Origin: Actinomadura luteofluorescens
GTDB taxonomy: Bacteria > Actinomycetota > Actinomycetes > Streptosporangiales > Streptosporangiaceae
NCBI RefSeq assembly: GCF_013409365.1
Contig: NZ_JACCBA010000001.1
Span: 4,092,001-4,156,000 of the forward strand
Reading direction: 5' to 3'
Length of the DNA: 64,000 nt
Shown here: piece by piece, positions 53,029 to 62,008 of the stretch
Layout of the letters: the number at the start of each line of letters is the position of its first letter
Position numbering within the stretch: the first letter of the stretch is position 1
Translations under genes and position numbers: made by a program
The notes under the pieces: generated by a model
What the model was told of the DNA's origin: nothing
Database searches by the model: none
What the model saw: only the letters and a program-made list of their open reading frames with translations

Positions 53029-53648
53029 CCCTTGACGACTCCGACCTGCGAACGTCCTGCTCGCGCCGCCGCACCCCCCGACCCCGGTCCGGGGTCGGTC
53101 CGGGCGGGCGGCCGGGGCGGGTCCGGGCGGGCGGACGCCGTTCGGGCGTCCGGCTGCTCGTCCTCGGCCGCGCGGAGCAGGCGGCGGCGCGCGCGGTGCA
53201 GGCGCACCCGCAGCGCCGCCGGCGTGCAGCCGACGACGCGGGCGGCCTCGCGGGGCGTCAGGCCCTGCCAGGCGATGAGGATCAGGATCTCCCGGTCCCC
53301 CTCGGGCAGCGCCGCCATCGCGCGCAGCACCGCCATCCGCTCCGCCACGTCCTCGGCGACGTCGCCCGTCTGGCGCGGCGCCCACCGCCCGAGCTCGGCC
53401 GCGAACGACTCGCGGCGCACCCGCGCCCGGTGCCCGTCGCGCAGCACGTTGCGCGCGACGCCGAGCAGCCACGGCAGCGCCGGGTCCGGGACGTCGGCGA
53501 GCCGCCGCCACGCCACGGCGAAGGTCTCGCTCACCACCTCGTCCGCGACCTGGCCGCCGGCGCGGGCGGCGGCGTAGGCCCACACGCGCTGGCGGCACTC
53601 GTCGTAGATCGCGGTGAAGCGCTGTTCATCGGGGGCCTCGTCTGCCAC
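53016..53648 (-). CDS. ECF-type RNA polymerase sigma factor (SigE-like)
   Basis: The 210-residue sigma-70 family protein has region 2 (FTAIYDECRQRVWAYAAARA, VVSETFAVAWRRLADVPDPA) and region 4 (LPEGDREILILIAWQGLTPR, EAARVVGCTPAALRVRLHRA). A Pro/Arg-rich tail of about 50 residues follows. GTG 53648 is the start. Its stop overlaps an ATG of the partner gene (ATGA). It is divergent from the response-regulator phosphatase gene. Confidence 0.9.
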   Translation of the reverse strand: MADEAPDEQRFTAIYDECRQRVWAYAAARAGGQVADEVVSETFAVAWRRLADVPDPALPWLLGVARNVLRDGHRARVRRESFAAELGRWAPRQTGDVAEDVAERMAVLRAMAALPEGDREILILIAWQGLTPREAARVVGCTPAALRVRLHRARRRLLRAAEDEQPDARTASARPDPPRPPARTDPGPGSGGAAARAGRSQVGVVKGETV

Positions 53649-53862
53649 CGCGTGCTCCTCCGTCCGTCCGATCAGGTCATGTCACGGGGTAGTGGCGCGG
53701 GAGGCGGCATCGTTACCGGAAGGGCGGCGGGTTCCTCCGGACGAGCGCCGTTTCGCCGCTCCGCGTGCCCTCCGGGCGCCCGATGCCTCTAACATTTGCT
53801 CGATGGCAAGGGCCTCCCACCTGACATCGACCCGGCCCAGGCCGGACAGAAGGAGCTGAGAC

Positions 53863-55065
53863 ATGGCCGCGATGCCCAGTCGCGGTGCGGAGCGGCTCCT
53901 CGGTGTCGCCGGATCCCCGCACCTCCTTCTCGTCGAGGACGATCCCGGCGACGCCTTCCTGTTCGAGGAGCTCCTGACCGAGGCGCAGCCCGGTCTGCGG
54001 ATCACCGTCGCGGCCACGCTCTCCGAGGCCCTCGCCGCGCTGCGGCCCGACATCCAGTGCGTCATCGTCGACCTGTCCCTCCCAGACGCGCAGGGGCTCG
54101 ACGCCCTCCACCAGGTGCGCGAGCACTCGCCGACCACGGCCGTGCTGGTGCTGACCGGCCTCGCCGACGCGCACGTCGGCGTCGCCGCCGTCGCCGCAGG
54201 CGCCCAGGACTACCTCGTCAAGCAGGACGCGGACGGCGCGCTGCTCACCCGGGCGATCAGCTACGCGATCGAGCGCAAGCGCGCCGACGAGTCCGAGCGG
54301 CAGCTCGTCGAGGCGCGGGCCCTCAGCCGGGAGAACGCCAGGTTGGAGCGCGGCCTGCTGCCCGTGCCGATCCTGCACGACCGGACGCTGCGGCACCACA
54401 CCCGCTACCGGCCCGGACGCGACCGGGCGCTGCTCGGCGGCGACTTCCACGACACCGTCGAGACCTCCGACGGCGCCGTGCACGCCGTCATCGGCGACGT
54501 GAGCGGGCACGGCGCGGACGAGGCGTCCCTCGGCGTCCGGCTCCGCATGGCGTGGCGCACGCTCGTCCTCGGCGGGCACACGGGCTCGCGCCTCCTCGAC
54601 ACCCTCGACACCGTCCTGCAGCACGAGCGGTGGAGCGACGAGATCTTCACGACCGCCTGCATGGTGACGATCGCGCCCGACCGGCGCACCGCCCGGGTGT
54701 ACCGGGCCGGGCACCCGTGCCCCCTGTTCTTCTCGCCGGACGGCGTGGAGGCCCTCCCGGCCGAGCCCCGGGGCCCGGCGCTCGGGCTGCTCCCGGGCGC
54801 CCGGTGGCCCGCCGCCGACCTGGAGCTCGGCGACGAGTGGGGGCTGCTGCTCTACACCGACGGACTGATCGAGGGGGGCGCCGGCGAGGACGGCGGCCAT
54901 CTCGACATGGCGGGCCTGCTGCGCCTCGCCAGGACCGCGCACGAGGAAGGGAGGCGCGGCGACGTGCTCGTCGACGGGCTCATCGCCGAGGCCGAGCGGC
55001 TGAACGGCGACGTCCTCTCCGACGACCTCGCCCTGCTGATGCTGAGCCGGGGGGACGACCGATGA
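53863..55065 (+). CDS. Response regulator-SpoIIE-type phosphatase fusion
   Basis: The 400-residue protein joins a receiver domain (residues about 20-140; LLLVEDDPGD acidic pocket, Asp in CVIVDLSLPDA, Lys in QDYLVKQD) to a PP2C/SpoIIE phosphatase domain (RALLGGDFHD, VIGDVSGHGADEA, LYTDGLIEGG, SDDLALLML). All metal-binding aspartates are present. Phosphorylation of the receiver by the adjacent histidine kinase probably switches the phosphatase, which would act on an anti-anti-sigma protein. ATG 53863 has AGGAG upstream. Confidence 0.92.
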   Translation: MAAMPSRGAERLLGVAGSPHLLLVEDDPGDAFLFEELLTEAQPGLRITVAATLSEALAALRPDIQCVIVDLSLPDAQGLDALHQVREHSPTTAVLVLTGLADAHVGVAAVAAGAQDYLVKQDADGALLTRAISYAIERKRADESERQLVEARALSRENARLERGLLPVPILHDRTLRHHTRYRPGRDRALLGGDFHDTVETSDGAVHAVIGDVSGHGADEASLGVRLRMAWRTLVLGGHTGSRLLDTLDTVLQHERWSDEIFTTACMVTIAPDRRTARVYRAGHPCPLFFSPDGVEALPAEPRGPALGLLPGARWPAADLELGDEWGLLLYTDGLIEGGAGEDGGHLDMAGLLRLARTAHEEGRRGDVLVDGLIAEAERLNGDVLSDDLALLMLSRGDDR

Positions 55066-56759
55066 CCACCGCGAGATCCGCCGAGACCGGCCAGGAGCCG
55101 CGCGCCGCCGGGCCGGGCGCCGTGCTGCCCGGCGCGCAGATCCCCGAGGGGCAGGGGATGGGCCGGGTCCGGCTCGTCCAGATCTACCGGGTCGGCTCCG
55201 CCGTCCTCGGCGCCCTCCTCCTGGCCGCGTTCGTGCAGGCCGGGACGGCGCTGTACGGGAACGAGCAGGCCCGCGACGTCCTGATCGAGCGCGTCGACCC
55301 GGCGACGCTCGAGCAGTTCCGGCTCTCCACCGCCATCACCGGCCAGGACACGGCCATCCGCGCGTACGCCGAGGAGGGCGGGCGCGAGCACGTCGAGCAG
55401 TACCGGTCCGCCGTGCGCCAGGAGGCGGCGTCCGCCGCCCGCATGCGCCGCCTCCTCGCGGAGGTGCCCGGCCACGAGGAGGTCGACCGGCTCCTCGCCA
55501 AGGCGACCGCCGACTCGCGGGCCTGGCGGACCGGGTTCGCCGACCGGGTCGCCGCCGGACCCGGCGGTCAGGGCATCGACCGCGGCGAGAGCCGGCTGGC
55601 GGGCCACCTGCTCGTCCAGGCGCGCGGCGACATGACGCCGCTGCAGGCCGGCATCACCGAACTGCACGAGCGGTCCGCCGCGAAGCTGAACTCCCGCGCG
55701 AGGACCGCCCAGTGGTCCACGTTCGCCGCGCTCGCCATGGTCGTCGTCGCCGCGCTGCTGCTCGCCGTGCTGTTCCGCCGGACCGTGCTGACGCCGGTGT
55801 CGACCCTGACCGGACGCGTCCGCGCCGTCTCGGAGGGCGACTTCGGGCACCGCCTCGACGTCCCCGGCCCGGCGGAGATCAACGAGCTGGCGGCGATCAT
55901 CGACGCGATGCGCGCCCGGATCATCGAGGAGTGGCGCACCAGCGAGGACAAGTCCCGCCGGCTCGACGAGCAGACCGAGGAACTGCGCCGCTCCAACGCC
56001 GAACTGGAGCAGTTCGCCTACGTCGCGAGCCACGACCTCCAGGAGCCGCTGCGCAAGGTCGCCAGTTTCTGCCAGATGCTCGAACGCCGGTACGGCGACA
56101 AGCTCGACGACCGCGGACGGCAGTACATCGCGTTCGCCGTGGACGGCGCCAAGCGCATGCAGGCCCTGATCAACGACCTGCTGAGCTTCTCCCGCGTGGG
56201 CCGGATGTCGCGCCCCGAGGACTCCGTCGACCTCGACGACGTCGTCCGGCAGGCGCTGGACAACCTCTCCACGCTCTGCGAGGAGACCGGCGCCGAGGTG
56301 GACGTGGCGGAGCTGCCCGACGTGGCCGGGGACCGCACCCAGCTGGTCCAGCTGTTCCAGAACCTCGTCGGAAACGCGATCAAGTTCCGCCGGGAGGGCG
56401 TGCCGCCGCGCGTCACCATCGACGTCCGCCGCACCGGGGACGAGTGGGAGTTCGGCTGCTCCGACAACGGGATCGGCATCGACCCCCGCTACGCCGACCG
56501 GATCTTCCTCATCTTCCAGCGGCTGCACTCGCGCGAGGAGTACACCGGCACGGGGATCGGCCTGGCCCTGTGCAAGAAGATCGTCGAGTACCACGGCGGA
56601 CGCATCTGGCTCGCCGCCGGCGAGCACGCCGAGCCGGACGCGGAGGCCGCCACCGGGACCACCTTCCGGTGGACGCTGCCCGCCCAGCCGTCGGCCGGTA
56701 CAGAAGAGGACGGCGAGGAAAGCACCGGAGACCAGGTCGACCGCCCCCAGGCGACCTGA
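55062..56759 (+). CDS. Sensor histidine kinase (phytochrome/CHASE3-like, HAMP)
   Basis: The 565-residue kinase has a first membrane helix (about 43-65), a periplasmic helical domain (about 70-215), a second helix (FAALAMVVVAALLLAVLFRR), HAMP, then HisKA with the phospho-acceptor His in FAYVASHDLQEPLRKVAS. The HATPase follows (QNLVGNAIKFR, CSDNGIGIDPRYADRIF, GTGIGLALCKKIVEYHGG). ATG 55062 overlaps the phosphatase stop by four bases. The pair forms a two-component switch. Confidence 0.93.
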   Translation: MTTARSAETGQEPRAAGPGAVLPGAQIPEGQGMGRVRLVQIYRVGSAVLGALLLAAFVQAGTALYGNEQARDVLIERVDPATLEQFRLSTAITGQDTAIRAYAEEGGREHVEQYRSAVRQEAASAARMRRLLAEVPGHEEVDRLLAKATADSRAWRTGFADRVAAGPGGQGIDRGESRLAGHLLVQARGDMTPLQAGITELHERSAAKLNSRARTAQWSTFAALAMVVVAALLLAVLFRRTVLTPVSTLTGRVRAVSEGDFGHRLDVPGPAEINELAAIIDAMRARIIEEWRTSEDKSRRLDEQTEELRRSNAELEQFAYVASHDLQEPLRKVASFCQMLERRYGDKLDDRGRQYIAFAVDGAKRMQALINDLLSFSRVGRMSRPEDSVDLDDVVRQALDNLSTLCEETGAEVDVAELPDVAGDRTQLVQLFQNLVGNAIKFRREGVPPRVTIDVRRTGDEWEFGCSDNGIGIDPRYADRIFLIFQRLHSREEYTGTGIGLALCKKIVEYHGGRIWLAAGEHAEPDAEAATGTTFRWTLPAQPSAGTEEDGEESTGDQVDRPQAT

Positions 56760-56820
56760 CCAGGGCCGTCGGGACGGTCGGCTTCGCGCTTCTGCCGGAG
56801 CGGCGGTTCGGTGGGGATCG

Positions 56821-58002
56821 TCAGGCTTCCGGGCCGGTCTTCCCGGCCTCCGCGTCCCGGCCCGTCCAGTCGACGCACACGATCACGGCGTCGTCGGACG
56901 GCTCGGTGCCCCCGTGGAAGCCGACGTAGTGCCGGATCATGGTGCGGACGGCCTCGGGCGGATCCTGCAACCGGGTGGCGCGCATCGCCTGGGGCAGTCC
57001 GGCGTCCCCGTAGAGGACTCCGGCGGGCGACCGGGCGCCGTGCACGCCGTCGCTGACGATGACCAGCCGGTCGCCCGGCTCGACGGCGAACTCCTGGGGC
57101 ACGTAGCGGGTGTCGCCGAACATGCCGAGCGGCATCTGCGCCTCGAACGCGATCCGCTCCGTGGCGCCGTCCCGCATCCGGCTGATCACCGGTGAGCCCG
57201 CGTCGATGACCCGGACCCTCCCGTCGGTGAGCTCGAACTCCAGCAGCAGCGCGTCCACGAGCCGCTCGCCCCGGTGCCGTCCGAACACCGCCTCGTCGGC
57301 GAGCTCGGCCTGCTCGACGATGTCACCGCCGGACCGGCGGGCGTTGCGCAGCGCGCTGATCGCCAGATGGGTGAGCTCCGCCGACTCCGTGCCCGACCCC
57401 ATCCCGTTGCTGACGGTCAGCGTGAACCGGTCGGCGGACGTGGCCCAGTCGAACGCGTCGCCCCACACGGCGTACGCGGGCTCCAGCTGGCCCGCGAACC
57501 AGAGCTCGGACGCCCGGTAGGCGGGCGCCGGCAGCAGGTCCCACTGCATCTCGGCGGCCAGGGTCAACCGCGTCCGCCGCCGCAGGCGCCGGTACCGGTC
57601 GGTGGCCTCGTCGGCGATCTTGAGGGCGCGGGCGAGCACGCCGGCGAAGTCGTCGAGCCAGGGCGGCCCGCCGTCCGGAAGCCGCACCGACAGGATCCCG
57701 ATCCGCTCCCCCTTCACGGTCAGCGGCAGGTGGGCGAGCCCGCCCCCGTCCTCCTGGACGGGCCGCTGCGACGCGAACGCCCGGCCCGGCGCCGTGTTGT
57801 CCACGGGGACGTCGTCGCCGGTGGAGAGCGTCCGGACGAGGAACGTCTGCCGGTAGTCGATCATCAGGACCTCGGTGTCCGCGCCGCCGGCGTGCCGGTC
57901 GAGCAGGTCGGCCGCGACGGCGATGACATCGTTCGGCGGAGCCGCCCAGATCGCCTTCCTGACCGCCTCGAACGGCCCGTCATCCCCGCGTGCACCATGC
58001 AT
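56821..58002 (-). CDS. SpoIIE-like phosphatase domain protein with altered metal site
   Basis: The 393-residue protein has an N-terminal GAF-like region (about 40-150) and a C-terminal PP2C/SpoIIE domain (WGDAFDWATSADRFTLTVSN, VSDGVHGARSP, SDDAVIVCVDW). The usual D-G-x-G-H-G is replaced by SNGMGSG: Asp to Asn and His to Ser. The other aspartates remain. Activity may be reduced or lost. It is divergent from MarR and convergent with the kinase. Confidence 0.88.
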   Translation of the reverse strand: MHGARGDDGPFEAVRKAIWAAPPNDVIAVAADLLDRHAGGADTEVLMIDYRQTFLVRTLSTGDDVPVDNTAPGRAFASQRPVQEDGGGLAHLPLTVKGERIGILSVRLPDGGPPWLDDFAGVLARALKIADEATDRYRRLRRRTRLTLAAEMQWDLLPAPAYRASELWFAGQLEPAYAVWGDAFDWATSADRFTLTVSNGMGSGTESAELTHLAISALRNARRSGGDIVEQAELADEAVFGRHRGERLVDALLLEFELTDGRVRVIDAGSPVISRMRDGATERIAFEAQMPLGMFGDTRYVPQEFAVEPGDRLVIVSDGVHGARSPAGVLYGDAGLPQAMRATRLQDPPEAVRTMIRHYVGFHGGTEPSDDAVIVCVDWTGRDAEAGKTGPEA

Positions 58003-58097
58003 CTCGATCCTCGCCTCGTCGCCGCACGGCCCCGGCGGCCGGCGGACCCGCAGGTCCCGGGATGCCGTGGGCGACGTCGTGTGTAACAGTGGAGGGC

Positions 58098-58571
58098 ATG
58101 GTGGCCACGTCGGGTGAGGACGCCGCGGAGTACGCGGCCGCGCTCGACGATGCGGCCTCCACCCTGTTGAACGTGTGGTCGCGCGCCCACAATGCCCCGG
58201 ATGTCCCTATTCCGTCCACGCAACTGCGCGCGCTGTTCGTCCTGGAGCGGGGGCCCGTCAACATCAGCAGGCTCGCGGGCGAGCTCGGCGCGCTGGTGTC
58301 GTCGGCGAGCCGGCTGTGCGACCGGCTGGAGGCGGCCGGGCTGCTCACGCGCGACCCGGGACGCGACCGGCGCCAGGTCACCGTCCGGCTGAGCAGCGAC
58401 GGGCAGGCGCTCCTCGACCGGCTCCGGCTGCGGCGGCGCGAGAACCTCACCCGCGTGCTGGCCGAGATGCCGGCGGCCGCGCAGGCCGCGCTGCTGTGGG
58501 GGCTCACCGAGTTCCACGAGGCGGCCACCCGCCCGGACGACGACGGCGGTTCCCTCTCGATGCTCGCGTGA
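58098..58571 (+). CDS. MarR family transcriptional regulator
   Basis: The 157-residue protein shows a winged helix: STQLRALFVLERGPVNISRL, then GELGALVSSASRLCDRLEAA and a wing with DRRQVTVRLSSDG. GGAGGG at 58091-58096 is close to ATG 58098, and GTG 58101 is equally placed. It is divergent from the phosphatase gene, which may be its target. Confidence 0.88.
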   Translation: MVATSGEDAAEYAAALDDAASTLLNVWSRAHNAPDVPIPSTQLRALFVLERGPVNISRLAGELGALVSSASRLCDRLEAAGLLTRDPGRDRRQVTVRLSSDGQALLDRLRLRRRENLTRVLAEMPAAAQAALLWGLTEFHEAATRPDDDGGSLSMLA

Positions 58572-58722
58572 ACTGTCCATGAAATCCGTTTTCCCCGAAA
58601 AGTCGTGACCCTCCGCAAAGCGCCTTCCAAATGGAGCATTTTCAACATTTACAGCAGCCGACTCGGGAGCGTTTTCGCCATTCTCGATACGGCCGCCTTC
58701 ACCACTACTAACATCCCCGCTC

Positions 58723-59532
58723 ATGGCGACCATACGTGCCCCTCGGCATTCCCTGCGCGCCGTCACCGCGGGCGGGATCACCGCTGCCGTGCTCCTCTCC
58801 GCCGGCGGATGCGGCGGCTCCTCCTCCGGGCACGGCACGGCGTCGGCCGCCGGGACCAAGGGCGGGCAGGCCGCGCCCGCCAAGGTCCCTGAGGCCACGA
58901 CCTACACGAACCTCAGCGGCGCCCCGGCCGACCCCACGCCCGACGGCGCCACCGACGGCCTCGTCGTGCACCCCACCAGCCCGGCGCCCGTGTTCGACCG
59001 CCCGGCCGGTCACCGCTTCGCCACCCTTCCCGTCGCCGAGCTCGGCGGCCCCACCTGGGTGCCCGTGGTGGAGACCTCGGGCGACTGGCGGAGGGTGCTC
59101 CTGCCGAGCCGTCCCAACGGGGCGACCGGCTGGGTTCCCGGCACCGCGCTGAAGACCGCGCACACCCCCTACACCGTCCGCGTCGACCTCACCCGCAGAC
59201 GCCTCGTCCTGGAGAGGTCCGCGCGCCCGGTGGGCCACTGGCCCGTCGCGACCGGCGACGCCAAGACCCCGACGCCGACCGGCCGGACGTTCGTCATGGC
59301 GACGCTCGCCCCGGCCAAGAAGACGCCGAGTCCCATCGTCCTGCCACTCGGTACCCACTCGGCGACCCTCGACACCTTCGGCGGCGGTCCCGGCACCGTC
59401 GCACTCCACGGCTGGCCCGACACCTCGGTGTTCGGCAAGGCCGTCACGCACGGCTGCGTGCGCGTACCCGCGGACGCCTTGAAGGCGCTGTCCCGGGTGC
59501 CGCTCGGTTCCCTGGTGTTCATCACGGCCTGA
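58723..59532 (+). CDS. L,D-transpeptidase (YkuD domain), secreted
   Basis: The 269-residue protein has a signal sequence ending near a GGCGGSS cysteine (possible lipoprotein, although the lipobox is weak), a spacer, an SH3-like region (GATGWVPGTAL) and a YkuD domain with TVALHGWPDT and the catalytic THGCVRVP. It cross-links or anchors peptidoglycan outside the membrane. The start is ATG 58723. Confidence 0.92.
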   Translation: MATIRAPRHSLRAVTAGGITAAVLLSAGGCGGSSSGHGTASAAGTKGGQAAPAKVPEATTYTNLSGAPADPTPDGATDGLVVHPTSPAPVFDRPAGHRFATLPVAELGGPTWVPVVETSGDWRRVLLPSRPNGATGWVPGTALKTAHTPYTVRVDLTRRRLVLERSARPVGHWPVATGDAKTPTPTGRTFVMATLAPAKKTPSPIVLPLGTHSATLDTFGGGPGTVALHGWPDTSVFGKAVTHGCVRVPADALKALSRVPLGSLVFITA

Positions 59533-59577
59533 CCGGCCGGCACCACCTCAAGCCCTCACGAGAATCGGAGTACGTTC

Positions 59578-60234
59578 ATGCGTCACAACCATGCCGCCAA
59601 ACGGTTCGCCACGGCCGGGCTGCTCGCCGCCGGCCTCACCGCGGCCGCCGTCCCCGCCCCGGCGTTCGCCGCCGCCCCCGGCAGCGAAGGCTCGGCGTAC
59701 GGGCTGACCGTGACCGGGCCGATCGCCGTCCCGCCGGTGCCCGCCGTCTCCTCCAGCACCGGCCGCGTCAGCAAGAGCCTCCTGCGCGAGGACCGCACCA
59801 AGCTGGTCAAGGCGTCCGCGCTGGACGTCGACGCCTCCGCCGCCCGCGCCCGCTCCGCGGTCGCGCACCTGTCCGTCCCGTCCGCGAAGCTGCTGGCCGA
59901 CGCCGTCACCGCCAAGTGCACCGCCGGACAGGGCGGCGCCCACCTCGCCCGCGCCACGCTCGCCGGAAAGCACCTGGACTCCACCCCGCCGCCCAACACC
60001 ACCGTCCCCGTCGACGTGGACGGCCTCGGCCGGACGGCCCTCGTCCTCAACAAGCAGCAGCGCATGGCCGACGGCCGCCTCGCCGTCACCGGCATGGAAC
60101 TGGCCCTGCCCGGCAACAAGGGCGCCATCCGGGTCGCGTCCGCCACCTGCGGCAAGCCCGCCGGCCCGGCGCACGGCCCGTCCGAGGCCCCCGCGCCGAA
60201 GCCCGTCAAGCACGACCTCCCGGTCACCGGCTGA
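59578..60234 (+). CDS. Choice-of-anchor P family secreted protein ending in LPVTG
   Basis: The 218-residue protein has a signal peptide (cleavage near AFA-AAPG), then AYGLTVTGPIAVPPVPAVSS and VTAKCTAGQGGAHLARATLA, PNTTVPVDVDGLGRTALVLN typical of the choice-of-anchor P family. It ends exactly at HDLPVTG, a sortase-type LPxTG motif with no membrane helix or charged tail after it. The function of the domain is unknown. It may be released or anchored by another means. A strong hairpin follows. Confidence 0.83.
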   Translation: MRHNHAAKRFATAGLLAAGLTAAAVPAPAFAAAPGSEGSAYGLTVTGPIAVPPVPAVSSSTGRVSKSLLREDRTKLVKASALDVDASAARARSAVAHLSVPSAKLLADAVTAKCTAGQGGAHLARATLAGKHLDSTPPPNTTVPVDVDGLGRTALVLNKQQRMADGRLAVTGMELALPGNKGAIRVASATCGKPAGPAHGPSEAPAPKPVKHDLPVTG

Positions 60235-60251
60235 CCGGCGTCCCGAGCCGC

Positions 60252-60279
60252 GGCCCGGCGGGCACCAGCCCGCCGGGCC
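60252..60279. terminator. Bidirectional terminator
   Basis: GGCCCGGCGGGC at 60252-60263 pairs perfectly with GCCCGCCGGGCC at 60268-60279 across ACCA, between convergent genes with stops at 60234 and 60291. Confidence 0.8.
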
Positions 60280-60290
60280 GTTCCATGCCG

Positions 60291-60704
60291 TCAGCTCGCC
60301 AGCGACTTCTCGAAATGCACGATCGACCCGTTCCGGTGAGCGCGCCCGGCGATCTGAACCCCCTCCGTGAACGCCCGCATCAACCGAAGTCCCCGCCCGT
60401 GCTCGGCCAGCGGCGGCGCCTCCACGCGCTCCCACGCCGCGGCCCCGTCAGCCCCGTCCGCCGTGCCCCCGTCGATGACGTCCACGACGCATCTCGCGCC
60501 GTCCATCCGCGCCCGGACCTCGTACTCCATTCCGGCCGCGGCATGCTGAATGACGTTCGCGCACGCCTCGCCCAGCGCGAGCGCGATATCGGCACGGACC
60601 TCGGAACCCACTCCGAGCCCGCGGAGAGAGGCGTCGAGCGTGTGCCGCACCAGCGGTGCGCTCTCTGCGTTCCTCGGCAGGGTCATTTCAAGAACGACCT
60701 CCAT
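60291..60704 (-). CDS. HATPase_c anti-sigma-type ATP-binding protein
   Basis: The 137-residue GHKL ATPase has ALGEACANVIQHA (N box), VIDGGTADGAD (G1 region, weak) and HGRGLRLMRAF. It is the third RsbW-type domain in the window. ATG 60704 follows GGAGG at 60713-60717. It lies some kilobases from the phosphatases at 54-58 kb; a functional link to these is possible but unproven. Confidence 0.85.
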   Translation of the reverse strand: MEVVLEMTLPRNAESAPLVRHTLDASLRGLGVGSEVRADIALALGEACANVIQHAAAGMEYEVRARMDGARCVVDVIDGGTADGADGAAAWERVEAPPLAEHGRGLRLMRAFTEGVQIAGRAHRNGSIVHFEKSLAS

Positions 60705-60831
60705 GCCAATCGCCTCCGTTCCCTCTAGCACACAGATTTCCCACAGCTAACGGAGAGAAACTCTTTGGCGCATATTGCGATGCCCCCTCCTGCGGCCGAC
60801 CAGCGTCGTGGAGGTGCGGCCCTTGTGCCCT

Positions 60832-61209
60832 TTACTCGTCCGCGTTACCCGCCAGGTGCCGAGCGGCGGCGACCTGGTCCTTGTCGAGGCCCTGGTAGTC
60901 GCTGCGGCGGTTCTGTTCGGCCTGGTCTTCGATCCACTTGCCGTGCGCCTCCCACGCGGCCTGCTTGCTGACGCCCATCGCGCCGCCGATCTGGGCCCAC
61001 GACGCGCCCGCGCGGCGGGCCGAGCGGACGGCGAGCTGCCGGCCGTAGACCGCCTTACGCGCGATCACCTCGCCGAGCGCGAGGAGTTCGAGGACCTCCT
61101 CGCGCCGGAGCGGCGGTTCCCCCACGGCGTCCTGGACCCACAGCTCGTCGTACCGGGCCGCCGCGCTCGTCAGCGTGATGTCTCGTTCGATCCCATCTGG
61201 AGTGACCAT
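60832..61209 (-). CDS. Helix-turn-helix protein of unknown function
   Basis: The 125-residue protein has an acidic N-terminus and a late HTH-like segment (SARRAGASWAQIGGAMGVSK, then QAAWEAHGKW). It resembles small actinobacterial DNA-binding proteins that carry only an HTH. ATG 61209 is the start. The operon context is open; the next gene on the same strand is DUF1801, starting at 61616. Confidence 0.7.
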   Translation of the reverse strand: MVTPDGIERDITLTSAAARYDELWVQDAVGEPPLRREEVLELLALGEVIARKAVYGRQLAVRSARRAGASWAQIGGAMGVSKQAAWEAHGKWIEDQAEQNRRSDYQGLDKDQVAAARHLAGNADE

Positions 61210-61256
61210 GATGCGAGTGTGCGCGTCAAGTGATCCTGACGTCAAGGTCCCTTGAC

Positions 61257-61616
61257 CTACTTCTCCAGGTCGCGTCCCTGCTTGAGCCAGCCGGCGAACA
61301 GGTCGGCGTCGACGTCGTCCGGACCGCGCAGCTTCACACCGGCCATCTGCCTGGACATGGCCTCCAGGCGGCCTGAGCCGTCCTCGATCAGCTGGCCCTT
61401 CCAGAAACCGAACGTCACATGCTTGGGATACGCCTTCAGGAAGCACACCGGCTTCTGCCCCGGCTTGTCCCCGAGGCTCCAGGTCGGCTGGCCGTGCCAC
61501 AGCGCGGGCTCGACTCCCATCGCCTCGCCGACCACCGCGAGGGCCTTCTCCAAGACGTCCCGCAGTCCCTCCGGGACGTCCGCCACGTACTCCTGGACAT
61601 TCGCGTGCTTACCCAT
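61257..61616 (-). CDS. DUF1801 family protein
   Basis: The 119-residue protein has EYVADVPEGLRDVLEKALAV, WHGQPTWSLG, VCFLKAYPKHVTFGFWKGQL, which is the DUF1801/YdhG pattern. The fold is related to a ligand-binding or protein-binding domain; function is unknown. It is followed by the HTH gene. Confidence 0.85.
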   Translation of the reverse strand: MGKHANVQEYVADVPEGLRDVLEKALAVVGEAMGVEPALWHGQPTWSLGDKPGQKPVCFLKAYPKHVTFGFWKGQLIEDGSGRLEAMSRQMAGVKLRGPDDVDADLFAGWLKQGRDLEK

Positions 61617-61737
61617 CTCGATCCCCTCTCGTCACCAACGCGTCGCCCGGCGGACGAGCGGATCGACAATCGGGAGAGATTTCTTGCCTGTGGCGTGGGT
61701 CACTTGACCCCGGGGAGGCGCCGGGCAGACTGGGGCC

Positions 61738-61944
61738 GTGGTCAAGTCGCTGCGTCCCCAGAACTACAACGAGGTCCTGTACGTGGGGCACTTCTTCCGC
61801 AAGGGCGTCCCGGTGCTCATGGATCTGACCGACCTTCCGGACGGCGACGCCAAACGCCTCGTCGACTTCGCCACCGGCCTGGTCTTCGGCCGCGGCGGCG
61901 CCCTCGACCGCGTCGACCGGAAACTCTTCCTCCTCCAGCCCTGA
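61738..61944 (+). CDS. SepF-like protein, core domain only
   Basis: The 68-residue protein (SLRPQNYNEVLYVGHFFRKG, then VPVLMDLTDLPDGDAKRLVD and FATGLVFGRGGALDRVDRK) matches the C-terminal core of SepF. That domain binds FtsZ and forms rings in Gram-positive division. The usual N-terminal amphipathic membrane helix and linker are missing, so it cannot act as the standard SepF alone. GTG 61738 is the start. It is probably an extra paralogue. Confidence 0.85.
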   Translation: MVKSLRPQNYNEVLYVGHFFRKGVPVLMDLTDLPDGDAKRLVDFATGLVFGRGGALDRVDRKLFLLQP

Positions 61945-62008
61945 GACACGCAGAGGGACGCGACTCGCCTCCCTGATTCTGTCGGGCGGCGAAACTAATC
62001 TGCTCCGC

